A stretch of 64,000 nt of DNA from Seiridium cupressi (lineage: Eukaryota; Ascomycota; Sordariomycetes; Amphisphaeriales; Sporocadaceae): contig JARVKI010000025.1 in the NCBI GenBank assembly GCA_036674765.1, forward strand, positions 1-64,000, read 5' to 3'. This document shows positions 47,390-59,038 of the stretch, piece after piece. Position 1 is the first letter of the stretch. Every line of letters begins with the position of its first letter. The position numbers and the translations under genes were made by a program. The notes below the pieces were generated by a model. It was not told the origin of the DNA, searched no databases, and saw nothing but the letters and a program-made list of their open reading frames with translations.

Positions 47390-47971
47390 GCACTTGCCAA
47401 AGAGCTGATGAATGACAAGCATCTGGAAACGGCGAATTTTTACATGGCGATAATGCAGTCGACTGACGCAAAGTCAGATATGACATGTAGGTTGATAGCA
47501 AGAAACAAGACGAGCAATGACTTCCGCAAAATTCTGTGCAAGAAATAGTGATGAAACACAAGCCTACTTGGGACATAGGATTATGCCTTAATATCTCCAC
47601 GCCTCAGGGGTGTTCCTTAGTCCTCTCAAGGATAGGTCAGAACTTCCCCGCCAACGATGAACTATTCATAGCGACGAAATACCTCGACTGAGGGCTCGAT
47701 ATCGTCGACTGGACAAAGCGATCCCGCTCTACGATGCTTTTGATTGTTGCCCAAGTAGCATCTGTTTCATTCCCACATCAACACCACCTCCTTTTGCTGC
47801 ATGACGCATCTAATATAGCGTAACGGACCACCCTCTTCTACTGTTCCTCACTGCAACTATTCCAGACTCTTAGATCATCAACCGTTCGCTACAGACTGCA
47901 CATGCTATCAGAACCCCCTACCCTTACAGTCACGTTATAAAGCAGCATTGAACCAAACACAAGAACTGAAA

Positions 47972-48574
47972 ATGGCTCCACGATCTGCTCAATGGACTCC
48001 ATGCAGCGCCACCTGTTACATCTTCTGGCTTGCTCTGCTCGGCATCAATGCAGGCTTCAGTTCATACGCCGCCTGGTGTCTGAATAATGTAGTACAGCCT
48101 CGCCTTGACGCCGAAGACCCCCTTGGCCAATCTCCCCGGGGCAAGCGCGTCTTGGGCTTTCTACTCTCCACCGCCATCATCTCAGCTCTCCTGTTCCTTT
48201 GCACCCTTCTCAAGATCGGCTGCAACCTCTACGGCTTCAGTCTGTCAAACTGCCGCAGCGAGAGAAAAGACATGAGCTTGCTTGACCTATGCACAGATTT
48301 CTGTGGGGTCGGAGCGTACGAAGCATACGGTGCGGTATCGTTGTGGTATGCACTTGGGTGGCAGTGGATATTCAGGGGTCAGGATATCGAGACGTACTGC
48401 CACATGTTGGTGGTCCTCTTGGGTGTTCATGTCGCCTTATTTGGAATCATCACAGTCGCGATGGCGATGCTGATCGGCCTTCTCGCCCATGCAAAGCTCA
48501 CTCTGCACTACGCCTTTAAGGCTCCTGAGACCATTCAGCTTACTCAACTTCGCGGTAATGAGAGGAATTCTTAG
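47972..48574 (+). CDS. Four-helix membrane protein, 200 residues, unrecognised
   Basis: ATG at 47972; no intron seen. About four hydrophobic segments, at residues 10-32, 61-82, 115-135 and 145-172. A Cys/Asp-rich loop lies between the second and third (KIGCNLYGFSLSNC...LLDLCTDFCG). The tail ends with polar residues. The size and layout resemble tetraspan-type small fungal membrane proteins, but no family can be named. It lies 580 bases after the previous membrane protein, on the same strand, and the two may be related in regulation. Whether they are homologous cannot be judged by eye. Confidence 0.5.
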   Translation: MAPRSAQWTPCSATCYIFWLALLGINAGFSSYAAWCLNNVVQPRLDAEDPLGQSPRGKRVLGFLLSTAIISALLFLCTLLKIGCNLYGFSLSNCRSERKDMSLLDLCTDFCGVGAYEAYGAVSLWYALGWQWIFRGQDIETYCHMLVVLLGVHVALFGIITVAMAMLIGLLAHAKLTLHYAFKAPETIQLTQLRGNERNS

Positions 48575-51270
48575 CATAAACCCAGCAGTAAGTGAGCATG
48601 GATCACGACATCGAGGCACAGCTGACAAGGGATATTCGTAAAACAGGAGCCAGATAACATCAAGGCATCCTGAAGGCAGGCTTTGCTGATGACAGTAAAT
48701 AGTTGAGTACCCGAATTATGGCGGCTTGATGAGCTTAACACGATGAGATGATGGTCGGGCTGTTGTTGGTGGTACTCAACGAAGGTCATTTGTGCTGCGT
48801 ATCATATACTTGAGGATCTCGTTGACAGATCTGGTCCCCTTCATGTACATCTGACTGTCATGATTGTCTGGAGTCAATCAATATTCTGCACCTTGATTCG
48901 GTTAATCATGTCGATTTTTCGTACACATGTGGCCAAACAATGTCGCGATTAGCTGCTGCTTATAGTCATTGTTAGGTACAATGTCTCTATCAGATCGACC
49001 AGACACAATTAGAGATGGGTGAGAAATAAAGTAGTGTTGAAAACAGACCTGACTGCGAGGGAAGCAGCACATCAGCCAATAGTCATCTTAAGTATCAATA
49101 TACAGCTCGGCTGATGTTACACGGCCCCCAACTCGGCTCGCGCAAGGCTTCTCTTCTCTGCTCAGAACTGTGACCACTAAGAGACGACGTGCTTTGCCCC
49201 AATGGGGAATATTGAGCGCAGAGATAAGCCTGATGATTGGATAGAGCTGACTGGACCTGCAACTGCCCTTGCCGCATATCTTGGCATTGGCTCGCGTTCG
49301 CTAGCCCTTGTTAGGATAATTTCCCTCGGCACTCGCACTAAAAAAAAATTGAAAACGATAGGGCTGAGTAGGAATAGGTAATATCAATGGAAGAGCCTCA
49401 ACGGTTTTGCTCGAATATGACTTCATCCAACCCAACCTTACGTCGAGCTGAGCCGTATCGCTTGTTTCTGATAGAGCCCATTGGCAAATCATGAACTCGA
49501 GAGGCAAATATTTGAGATGATATCCCTGTCCGGCTGAGGGAATCCATAGAGTTGTACAGATAGGACTTGAATTAGGCCATTCTCGCAGTAACGGACTCAA
49601 GGTGTTTGAGCCATGGCCGAGACGGACCTGAGCCAAATGGATGTAAAGCGACGGTTTGGACGGGTCATCGTGGTCTTGATAGCCACTCAAACTCGATGAG
49701 CATCTCGCCAACAACATCGAATTCGACGCTGCATCCACAGAAAAGACACGATGGGCTTAAGTAATGCCTTGGGCGACTCTGGTGGTAAGGACTCATACAG
49801 TCCTCATGCTAATCGTGAACTTTTGGTCTTAGAGAACGTGGGTAGCCAAAGAATAGAAAGAAAGGAAAAGTTCCGACTCAAAGAAGTCAAGCAAGGGGAA
49901 AGGGAAAGGGAAGTCGGTCCAGGTAAAGCAGACTTGATGTTTGACGCTAGCTTGGAATAAGAAGCTGACAGTTCGCAGAAGTCCTCATCCAAGTCCCAGT
50001 CAGGATCTTCAAACAAAGGCAATTCATCAAGCAATGCCCAGGAGTCGGTAGCCAGCGGACTGTCGCCACCCGACTTTTTCTCCTTTAATGGTCCAGGTGA
50101 TGATTCCTCAGCAAGCTATCCTTAGGGATGAGACTTCTGGATCGGCATAGCTGACTGACGAATCTGGAAGACTGCCTCAGCAATATCAGCTCTGAACAGC
50201 TGGGTTGGACTATCCCGGGCAAGAGACGAGCTGTCGTTATTGAAACAGGAAATTATGGGGCATAAACATGAAATTGACATGGACGAGGCATGGCATAAAA
50301 GCGTAGTTCACAGCACAATAATGATACACTGGGGAGATGCCGGGCGGATCCCGCGTGACAAAGTTGTAGTTCGGGCTCTGGAAGGTAATATGGTGTTAGG
50401 CCGAGCAATGTGAATAATGCCGATCATGCTTATTCGTGATGTTGACACGAGAATTGAACAGATATCACAAAGTATGCAGAATCTGTCCTCAAAGTAGATA
50501 GCGCGAGTTGTGAGTCTTGCCAACAGGCAGCGAACCTGGTCCCGTCACCACCTACAGCCGTCGCCGCGTAATGACAATGGAGAGCATGTCATGGTCGGGA
50601 TGGAGTTCGGCCAGCAGAAACGTGTCCAATGCGAGGCATCCATATTTCCGAGGTATTTGAGTCCCCTGGGATCTTGAGTTTCTGCAGAGAAAAGCGAGAG
50701 TAGATAACTTGAGAAGATAAAGTGCATAGCATCTCTCCAAACTATCGTCGGACCAGATCCAGCTCAACGCTACATTGATTGCTTTGCATGTACTGGCCCG
50801 CTTATGCACGGCCTACCCGCGACTCGTGCTTGATCAGCTGCGATAAGCTGAAGCTACCACCGGATCCAGCGTGGGGTCACCGCGGGGACTCGACGCTCAG
50901 CCCCGCAATCCTGACGCCGTCAGCTGCCCTTCGATAACGGCGTCATAAGGCTTATACTTACAGCACCCACTAACCAAACCGTACCTACATTCGAGAGCGG
51001 AAACGACTTCACCTAGTGTCACCGCATCATCCGCGAGCCCTTGCCGACTCACCCGACCGATATTGACTTTACATATCTGTAAAACCTGCTCACCTTTCCT
51101 TGTTCCGATCTGACGAAACCTCGAGGGATCGCGCCTGCTTATCGAAGCCGTCGTGATTGCGCTCTCGGCACTTCACCAACACATCCGTCGAGGAACTCTC
51201 TCATCACCATCACCGGTACCTCTCCGAGTCTTCCGTACATACAAAGAATCTTGCGAAGAAGTTGCCCACC
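48575..51270. other. Intergenic, about 2.7 kb, no supported gene
   Basis: A long gap ahead of the conserved housekeeping block. The reverse frame at 49738-49301 and the small ones at 49751-50034 and 50308-50523 show no motif and no convincing splice pairs. The last 300 bases form the upstream region of the HVA22-type gene. Confidence 0.5.
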
Positions 51271-52407
51271 ATGTTCGACGTATTCCCGAAACTCCTCGCC
51301 TCAATCGCCTCCTTCCTCTTTCCGCTCTTCGCCTCCTACAAAGCGCTCAAGACCTCAGATCCCGCGCAGATGACACCATGGCTCATGTACTGGTCGGTTC
51401 TCTCCTGCGCGCTCCTGGTCGAGTCCTGGTTCGAGTTCATCCTGGTGTGGGTGCCCTTCTACGCCTACATGCGACTGCTCTTCCTGCTATACCTCGTGCT
51501 GCCGCAGACCCAGGGCGCCCGGCATCTGTACGAGACGTACGTGCACCCATACCTCGAGGAGAACGAGACACAGATCGAGGACTTTATCGCGAGCGCCCAC
51601 GATAGACTCAAGGCTGCCGGCATGGCCTACTTGAAACAGGCGATCGAGATGTTGAAGACAAAGGTGCTCGGCATGCCACCCACGCGGGACGACGGTGAGG
51701 ATATCCGCGCCAAGGAGGCGCCCCAGAGCTATACTCAGACACTCCTGGCTAGGTTCAGCGTGCCTACGGCGAGATGGGGGAGCGTAGGGGGAAGCGCGGC
51801 TGGTGCTGGCCAGGACTTTTACAACTTGCTCGCTGGCGCAGTGACTGCGGCGACGGGCGCAAGCGCTCTCAGTTCTGCCGGCACAGGCGCATATGGCGGA
51901 TCCAAGCGCGACTTGGACATGTCAGCAAGCGGCGCTCTGATACCAGACAATATCCAGGGTGCCGGCGAGAAGATAAGCTTTATTGCCAACCAGAGGGAGA
52001 AGCTGGCTTTCCTCCTGACAGCACTGGACAAAGAAGCCAAGGAACTCGAGAGATCTGAAGGGGAGCGCCAAACCGACCTAGCCAACCGTGAATTGAGGCC
52101 TACGAGTTTGAGTCTCGATGGAATGGACAACCGCACTTCGAGCACGGCAGGGACATCGCGCCCGCCTAGTGGGCAGAGCATGTTGAGCGGGCTGAGCAAG
52201 AGTCGTAGCGAGGTCGACTTTGAGAAGATCGAGGCCGAGAGTGGAGCTGAGGAGGAGGATGCTGGCGAGGGTTTGAGACAGAGAAGGCCACCGACTGATC
52301 GAGCGACCAGCAGCAGTAAGTTGCCCTGGGCCTTTCTGGGTTGGGGCACTACGGGCACCGGTACACCAACGCAGTCGGGGAGCCAAACACCACCAGCCGA
52401 GTTGTAG
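51271..52407 (+). CDS. HVA22/TB2/DP1 (REEP/Yop1-like) ER-shaping protein
   Basis: An ER membrane-curvature protein of the reticulon-like hairpin class. Single exon; ATG at 51271 gives 378 residues. The conserved TB2/DP1 block is at residues 15-100. It includes the YKALKTSDPAQMTPWLMYW motif with Trp, then a hydrophobic hairpin (LLVESWFEFILVWVPFYAYMRLLFLLYLVLPQT) and the end GARHLYETYVHPYLEENE. After it comes a long Ala/Ser/Gly-rich tail with charged parts (RSEVDFEKIEAESGAEEED) and a Pro-, Thr-rich end. The usual Yop1 is shorter; the extended tail is common in fungal members of this family. The start is preferred over 51157 because the conserved motif begins soon after. Confidence 0.85.
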   Translation: MFDVFPKLLASIASFLFPLFASYKALKTSDPAQMTPWLMYWSVLSCALLVESWFEFILVWVPFYAYMRLLFLLYLVLPQTQGARHLYETYVHPYLEENETQIEDFIASAHDRLKAAGMAYLKQAIEMLKTKVLGMPPTRDDGEDIRAKEAPQSYTQTLLARFSVPTARWGSVGGSAAGAGQDFYNLLAGAVTAATGASALSSAGTGAYGGSKRDLDMSASGALIPDNIQGAGEKISFIANQREKLAFLLTALDKEAKELERSEGERQTDLANRELRPTSLSLDGMDNRTSSTAGTSRPPSGQSMLSGLSKSRSEVDFEKIEAESGAEEEDAGEGLRQRRPPTDRATSSSKLPWAFLGWGTTGTGTPTQSGSQTPPAEL

Positions 52408-52903
52408 AAGTAGTACTACTAAGACTAAGGACCTGAGACATGAATGGTGCCACCAAAGCTGTTTTGAATGGGATATGAACTGGAATTAGGCGCAGGGAGT
52501 TTGATGGTTATACCGCTCGTCTCTCCTTTTTGCTTTACAAGACTCGGCTGGATTGAAGGATGGTTAGAGCAGGCCGGCTAGGAGTTCTGGAAGCGTCAGG
52601 CCTCTTCAATGCTGAGTAGAGAGCCGCAATCAATAGTGTTGCTTGTATCATTACTCTATGATCCAGTCTCGTCTATATGCACCGACCGTGATGCTTATCT
52701 GAGCCGCCATATATGACAATGGTAAACCTCTTTTGTACATGACGCCTCGCGTATCTCCTGTATCCTAACGCTGGGTATCTCATATCCCGCTTATTTACAC
52801 CATATCGTACAACATTCGCTCCGGATGCTCTATCGATTTCCGCTCGGCCTCGATTCTCCGTGGCGTCGTCTCTACCATAAAACACTCGGCTCGGTCCGCT
52901 AAC

Positions 52904-53901
52904 CTAGTTGGTCTTCTTGAAGGGGTATCGCACCTCGTCGTCCTTCCTCAGCCAGATCTGCTTCTTCTTCTTGGTGGCCACGTGCTCGACCCAGACCTGC
53001 TGCGCATGCGACTTCAAGAAGCTGCGAATGAACCTCGGATCCCACAGCTCGGACGCAATGCCCAGGTCCTTGCAGCACCGCATTAGGGCGTTTGATTTGC
53101 AGCCCTCGGCCGCCGTCGAGATCCCGTCTTCGTTGAAATATTGCATTTCGCCACGCGCTTGGCCAACGAATCTGTCGATGCAAGGAATTAGTATGGGAAC
53201 TTGATATGGTAGCCCGAGTCTCGAAATGATGTTACGTGCGGAGGAGGTAGATGGAACGCAGAAAAGATACGAGAAAGGGGGGGCACCAACCGTCCGTGTG
53301 CGATGAGGGCATAGTCCCTAAACACCAACCGGTCCTGCACCTGCAAGTCACCCCTGGGCGCGAGCCCCCATCCTCCCGGGCCAAAAGCGGCGTTCAGGAC
53401 CCGGCGATACTTGATCTCGGGCAGGTAGATGATGCCGTCCGGCTTCACCTCGATATCATCCAGGTGCAGCGGCGCCTGCAGCATTGTCGCGACATCAGGA
53501 CCAAATGTGGCTGTTCCAAGGCCGTGGAAGGAGGACGACCAGTCGATCGGCGAGCCGGCGCCGTCTGTCTGCGCGGACGAGGGCACGTCGGGGAGTGGCT
53601 GGTCTGAGACTTGAGGCACCGGCGTGTGCGAGCCCGGCGGCCCGGCGGACGGTGAGGTGGACGATGTGGATTTTGAGATCGGGGACGACTTCGCGGTGGT
53701 CGTGGGTGCAGATCGAGAGCCTTCTGAATAGGTTGCTGGCTTTGTAGGGGCCTTCAAGGTGGAGGATGCGGCTGGGCGCGCTGCCGTTGGTGAAGACGCT
53801 GGTTTCGGCTTGGACGGTGAGATATATGTTCTGAAGGGGGTTTGTACTAGTCGCAGGTTCCGGCTTGCTACACGCAGCGGCGTCACGGTTCGGGAGGCCA
53901 T
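52904..53901 (-). CDS. MGM101: Mitochondrial genome maintenance protein Mgm101
   Basis: A nucleoid-bound single-strand annealing protein needed for mitochondrial DNA recombination repair. Exons 53901-53291 and 53171-52904 (119-base intron), 292 residues. The N-terminus has Arg/Ser-rich presequence features ([18 protein letters not shown]), followed by a Ser/Thr/Pro-rich linker to about residue 110. The conserved core starts at [19 protein letters not shown] and runs through [25 protein letters not shown], then, after the intron, [20 protein letters not shown]...[27 protein letters not shown]. The end is basic (KKKKQIW). Length and motifs match the fungal family well. It converges on the HVA22-type gene. 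Confidence 0.95.
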
Positions 53902-54249
53902 CTTGTGGTGGTGTTTGGGAGGCTGACCTGGGATAGAGTGGTGATAATTGGCGATATAGATAGAGCCTGGCTGAGCTAGGAAATTTTGGTGATGCATTTG
54001 CCATCCCAGCATGGAAGCTAAGCTAGGCTAGGCGCGCACAGGCGACCCCGACCGGGCCAATGCGGGCCGAGTCCAGTACAGGCTTCACTGATGCCAAGCT
54101 CATGTGTTTAACGTATCACTGAAGGTCATCCCAGCAGTCGCAGCATTTGGCAGGAAGTAACTTTTCTTCAGCAGACGCCGATGCTTAGGGGAATGCAAAT
54201 TAGTGTTCATATTGAGTACTGTACATGTGTTGAAGTCTAACCATCTCTC

Positions 54250-54713
54250 CTAGGCGTCTTTTGCGGACGTCCTCTCGTTATTGTTGTTTCTCTTCCAGCA
54301 CGCTCTGAAGATCTCCATCTGCAATGAGGCTCTGTCAGCTCGGGGCGCTAGGGGTCAGTTGGTGGCAAGGAATAGAATGATTAACGAACCTCCCTCTTGC
54401 AAGCCCTCCAGTCTTTCTTTTCATAGTAGCAATCCGTCAACTTCATGTTCTCGTCTGTCGGATGATTAATAAATGACAGACATCAGGGAGAAAGACGCGG
54501 CTCAAAGTGGATTGGTCCGCTGAATCGGTCGTACCTGCGCAGCCGGTGCTGAAGATCCGCTTGTCCCTGCATGTGCCGCATTAGTCCCGAGTTCTTCGCC
54601 AATTTTCTGCGTGAAATGTTGCGGATCAGGGACCATCTTGCTTACCACTCATCGGGCTCATCATCGGCCTCGGTCGAGGTCTGCAGAGCTTGCTTCTTGT
54701 CGTCGTTTGACAT
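54250..54713 (-). CDS. Twin CX9C protein of the COA4 (Cmc3) type, four small exons
   Basis: A small intermembrane-space protein connected with cytochrome c oxidase assembly. Exons 54713-54646, 54566-54535, 54454-54390 and 54318-54250 join in phase to give 77 residues. After an acidic N-terminus (DDEPDEWDKRIFSTGCA) come two CX9C motifs: C-A-D-E-N-M-K-L-T-D-C and C-K-R-E-M-E-I-F-R-A-C, as in the COA4/Cmc3 family with the WDKRI lead-in. The exons are so short that no open frame of normal size marks the gene. The first ATG lies about 340 bases from the divergent biotin ligase gene. No signal peptide is expected, since such proteins use the Mia40 route. Confidence 0.88.
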
Positions 54714-55053
54714 CTTTGTTGTTTCGGACCTTTCCTTGGTGAAGTTTGACTGGGCCAGAGCACGGCTTGGTGAGGAGACATTAGCGGCTTAGACCGGGCG
54801 CCCTGTTCTGCCCGCGGACTCCCGGCTGTGGATACCACAACCAGACCGAGCCCTGTGCTTACGCCGTGCTATTGAAATAGCCATAATCTTCCCCAACAAA
54901 TCGAATATTGCCCCGGAAAGATTGTTGCCGGCTGTAAACTCTCACTCTTCAATAGGGCTTGCTCACTAGAACGTTCCATTGGGGGATTCTGAGTCTCACA
55001 GTGCCCGGGCTGCTCTGACTACTCAGTTTGGATTATCAACTATATCCACAGTC

Positions 55054-57066
55054 ATGGGTCTCCGCAAGCTCAATGTGCTTGTATACACTGGCACAGGCAC
55101 GACGATAGAGTCCGTTAAGCACGCCATCTACTCCCTACGCCGCCTGTTAGCCCCAAACTACTACGCCGTCATTCCGCTCACTGAAACCGGTTTGCTTAAG
55201 GAACCATGGGCCTCAACATGCGCACTCCTCGTGTTTCCCGGTGGTGCTGATCTTGGGTACTGCCGGGTGTTGAACGGTGCTGGAAATGCTTTGATAGCGC
55301 AGTACGTTCGGAGGGGAGGTGCCTATTTGGGCCTCTGCGCTGGGGGCTACTATGGAAGCAAAAAGTGCGAGTTTGAAGTCGGGAACAGGGGTATGGAAGT
55401 CGTTGGAAGTCGCGAGCTCGCCTTCTTCCCTGGTATTTGCCGAGGTGGCGCTTTCAAGGGCTTTCAGTATAACAGTGAGAAGGGCGGTAGAGCTGTGAAA
55501 CTCGACGTCAAGAAGGATGCTTTCAAGGGCGTTGGTATTCTCCCCGACGAGGTACTCTCCTACTATAATGGAGGTGGTGTGTTTATACCACCGGCAAGTA
55601 CTACGGACGAATACCAAGTCCTTGCCAGTTACGCAGGGGATGTGGACGTGGATGGCGGGGAGGAAAAAGCAGCACTGGTCTACTGCAAAGTTGGGCAAGG
55701 CTCTGCGATAGTCACCGGGCCGCACCCAGAATTCGCTCCAGCAAATTTAAGTCATCAGAATGATGTGCCTGGATATGACGAGCTCATCAGCACTTTGAAA
55801 CAGGCTGATGAAGGTCGTGCTGTCCTTCTCAAGGCTTGCTTGACGAAGCTTGGCCTCGAAGTCAACCAGGACACCTCCACAGTACCTTCTCTCTCGCGCA
55901 TGCATCTCTCTGCAATGAAAAGTGCTGAGGTTGATGACCTACTCCATGGATTAGAGGAGGCCATCACTAGGGAAGACGGCGAGGAGTATATCAACGGCGA
56001 GAACGACACCTTCCACCTTGAGAAACCAGACACGAAATGGGACATGAATGCACTAAAGAGAACGCTATCACACGACAGTAACAATCCCGGACCCGAAGGC
56101 ATTGTCGACTATTCCACCTTTCCCAGACGCATCATGATTCATGACGAGTCCTGGCCTGATGCCAAAGAGACACCTTATTTTAATCATCACGCATATTACG
56201 GCAGCCTAAAATCATACCGCGAAGTGGATCAAGAAGCGCAAGAATGGGGGAATTATTTGATGTACGGAGAAGTAGTTACCAGTACCAACACACTGCTCGA
56301 GAAGAACTACAAGCTACTCTCGCATCTCCCTACAGGTTTCACCCTAGCCGCAACCACTCAAGTCGCTGGTCGCGGGCGTGGAAACAACGTCTGGGTCTCC
56401 CCGGCTGGTTCTCTCATCATGTCGACGGTCATAAACCATCCCGCACACTTGACTGCCAGTCGGCCGATCGTCTTCATCCAGTACCTTGCCGCCGTTGCTA
56501 TTGTTGAAGCAATAAAGTCGTACGACAAAGGCTACGAGGACTTACCGGTGAAGTTGAAGTGGCCCAACGATATTTATGCCTTGGACCCCAGATATGTCGG
56601 CGACAAGCCCGAGTACGTAAAGATCGGCGGTATACTGAGTAACTGTGCATACTCGGCGGGTTCATACCAGATCGTCCTAGGAATCGGGATCAATACGACC
56701 AATGGGCGACCCACCACCTCGCTGGACGCCTTACTCCCAAGTCATTTACCACCATTCAGGATCGAGAGACTCCTCGCAAGGATCCTCACGCGACTCGAAC
56801 TGCTTTATGAGCAATTTGTACGGAGAGGTTTCACAGATGAAATGGAAAGGAAGTATTACACTCACTGGCTACACGGACGCCAGATCGTGACTTTAGAGGC
56901 GGAGGGTGGAGTGAGAGCGAGGATCGTGGGGATCACGCGAGACTGGGGTATGCTGATGGCCGAGGAACTCAGCAGTAATGACAGACCAACGGGCAAGATG
57001 TGGGCATTGCAGAGCGACGAGAACAGTTTCGACTTCTTCAAAGGATTGGTGAAGCGGAAAGTCTAA
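55054..57066 (+). CDS. BPL1: Biotin-protein ligase (holocarboxylase synthetase)
   Basis: Attaches biotin, through biotinyl-AMP, to pyruvate carboxylase and acetyl-CoA carboxylase. One exon; the ATG at 55054 gives 670 residues. N-terminal domain (about 1-270): an amidotransferase-like fold with GTGTT at the start and GLCAGGYYG (nucleophile Cys near residue 94), typical of yeast-type enzymes. Catalytic domain (about 420-670): GEVVTSTN, GRGRGNNVWVS (near 437-445), KWPND (near 502-506), the Gly-rich GIGIN block and a C-terminal cap. A linker with Asn/His/Thr-rich sequence joins them. The start is set by the MGLRKLNVLVYTG block, which fits the family; the frame is open for 25 codons upstream but has no ATG. 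Confidence 0.95.
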   Translation: MGLRKLNVLVYTGTGTTIESVKHAIYSLRRLLAPNYYAVIPLTETGLLKEPWASTCALLVFPGGADLGYCRVLNGAGNALIAQYVRRGGAYLGLCAGGYYGSKKCEFEVGNRGMEVVGSRELAFFPGICRGGAFKGFQYNSEKGGRAVKLDVKKDAFKGVGILPDEVLSYYNGGGVFIPPASTTDEYQVLASYAGDVDVDGGEEKAALVYCKVGQGSAIVTGPHPEFAPANLSHQNDVPGYDELISTLKQADEGRAVLLKACLTKLGLEVNQDTSTVPSLSRMHLSAMKSAEVDDLLHGLEEAITREDGEEYINGENDTFHLEKPDTKWDMNALKRTLSHDSNNPGPEGIVDYSTFPRRIMIHDESWPDAKETPYFNHHAYYGSLKSYREVDQEAQEWGNYLMYGEVVTSTNTLLEKNYKLLSHLPTGFTLAATTQVAGRGRGNNVWVSPAGSLIMSTVINHPAHLTASRPIVFIQYLAAVAIVEAIKSYDKGYEDLPVKLKWPNDIYALDPRYVGDKPEYVKIGGILSNCAYSAGSYQIVLGIGINTTNGRPTTSLDALLPSHLPPFRIERLLARILTRLELLYEQFVRRGFTDEMERKYYTHWLHGRQIVTLEAEGGVRARIVGITRDWGMLMAEELSSNDRPTGKMWALQSDENSFDFFKGLVKRKV

Positions 57067-57180
57067 CATAATAGCAAAATTGGAATGCAACACGAATCAG
57101 CGACTGATACATTCACGCCTAGCAGAGGTTGTTTGGTATTCGGACTATGGTCTCGGTTCGTACTCGACGCTTGTACTCAA

Positions 57181-58559
57181 TCATCCATGCACCCAAGGTA
57201 TTTTGCCTTCTTGCGGATCTCGTTCCTTCGTATAGTCCAGAACCAGTCCTCTGGCAAACAAGATGCTCATAGTGTTGTCGTAGGCCTTTTTGTCCGCCCC
57301 CATCACAGGCTTCACACATCTGTCCCTCAACCATGAAGTCACCGTGGCCCATGTGTGCAGTTTCATCTCATTTGCTGAGATCTGCACAGAACGTAGCGCG
57401 CCGCCCCGACGCGAAGCTTCATATTTTTCAAGCGCCACTCTTATTTCCTCAGTCGTAATAGGAACTCCTGGACGGTCCTTCCGATCCAACGCAAGTTTAC
57501 GCAGCGAGTTCACCAGCGCAACGACATCCTGGACACCACTATTGAAGCCCAAGCCGCAATTGGGCGTCTGCGCAACCATCGCGTCTCCCACCAAGACGAT
57601 CCGGTTCCATGAGAACCTCTTCAAGACGCCCTCATGGAGGTCAGACATGCCACAACTATGCGAAGCAGCATATAAATCCCGAAAGCTGAACTTATCAGTC
57701 ATCGGCATATTCATGAATTTCCGAGCATATTTGTCCATATCGTCCTTGGTATAAGTCCTGAAATCCCTCGTCGGTGTATCGAGTTTCTCGTGCACAAAGA
57801 ACCAAGCCCGGCCGCGTCCAATGAATAACTGCGACGATGAGTCCGGCCCGTGGCATTCCCAGGCCTCGCTGGGCTCCATTTCTTCTACCGTGGGTACTGT
57901 TCCCCATAGCGCTCTATAGGCAGCCTTGAATGGCTGGTCATCTTCGATTTTTGCCTGGGAATCTGTCTCGCGTGCCATCTTCCACATGAGACCTCGGATC
58001 GTGCTCTGGACTCCGTCGGCACCAATGATTATGCTGCCCCTTTCAATGGAGCCATCTGCGCAGTGCACAGCGGTCCCGTGGTCGCTGATTTTGATGTCTC
58101 TCACCTGTTTCCCGGTCTTGACTCGACTTCTGTCTTTTTCAGATAAGACACCATACAGAGTCATGCTCAATTCGGCTTGATGAAAGAACAAATCCCATCT
58201 ACCATGACTAACCACAATATCAGCCTGCGACTCTCAGCTTCCGCATTTGCATAGGACAAGCCATACTTCTCTATATTCCAAGACTGAGGATAAATTTTAT
58301 GATATAACTTACCCTCGTGGTTTATTATCTTGGTGCGGTGCATGATGCTCTTCATACGTAATAATTGCTTAAGTAGTCCCAGCTGGTCCATCACTCGGAG
58401 GGTATGCGGGTACATCTGCACGCAGGCACCATTTGGCGAGATGAATGTGTCATTAGGCTCTAGCAGTACCCAGTCCAACCCTGCCAAGGAGAGAGCGTGT
58501 GCTGTGATGAGAGCGACCGGGCCACCGCCGACAATAATGCAGCGGAAGTGTTCTGCCAT
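57181..58559 (-). CDS. FAD-dependent monooxygenase, PHBH/PaxM-like group
   Basis: A class A flavin monooxygenase that probably hydroxylates or epoxidises an aromatic or terpenoid substrate. Exons 58559-58313 and 58232-57181 (80-base intron), 432 residues. Motifs: the N-terminal Rossmann GGGPVALITA, where the third conserved Gly is Ala; the IGADGVQSTIR (DG) motif; and the VLVGDAMVAQTPNCGLG (GD) motif for FAD ribose binding. The 3' splice site is one of several AG choices in a Glu/Ser-rich stretch, so a few residues near the join are uncertain. It lies on the same strand as, and downstream of, the TRI12-type transporter (about 480 bases between), which suggests a shared pathway. Confidence 0.88.
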
Positions 58560-59038
58560 CGTAATGGGTAGAAATCTAAGTAGTGTACATCTCTTTACTT
58601 TAGCAAATTGTGAGAAAAGAACTTTCCAGTAATAGCACCGTCTACTTCGTCACGCGTGGTCGTGATTATGACAGTTACTCGACAGTGAAAACGCTGTTCA
58701 GAATTCCGGAATTGAATTCCATTGCGTAACCTTGCATGAGTCTCTGGGATGTGATAAAGGGAAGGTGTTGAGATTGAATGCTCAGCTGAGGCAACCTTCG
58801 CGTGGCTGTGAAGTCTCAGTTAACGCCCCTATTCGCTAGCGCGGCAACTAGTCTAGGGCCATTCACGAGTAGGTCTAGGACTGCGTCTTACTCGGTTAAT
58901 AGATCGGCAAGCTCTATACGAAGATACTATCGGCAGTTTTTCGATTGCGTTCAATAGAACAAACTTGATGTCAATGTAGTCTAGCGCTAATGAACTTCCA
59001 CCAAGGTGCGGCTAAAACCGCAGCACCACCCTATTCAA

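Noticed and set aside
51153..51605. Overlapping plus frame of 150 codons in the HVA22-type gene
   Set aside because: Alternate frame of a coding region with a clear TB2/DP1 motif in the other frame.
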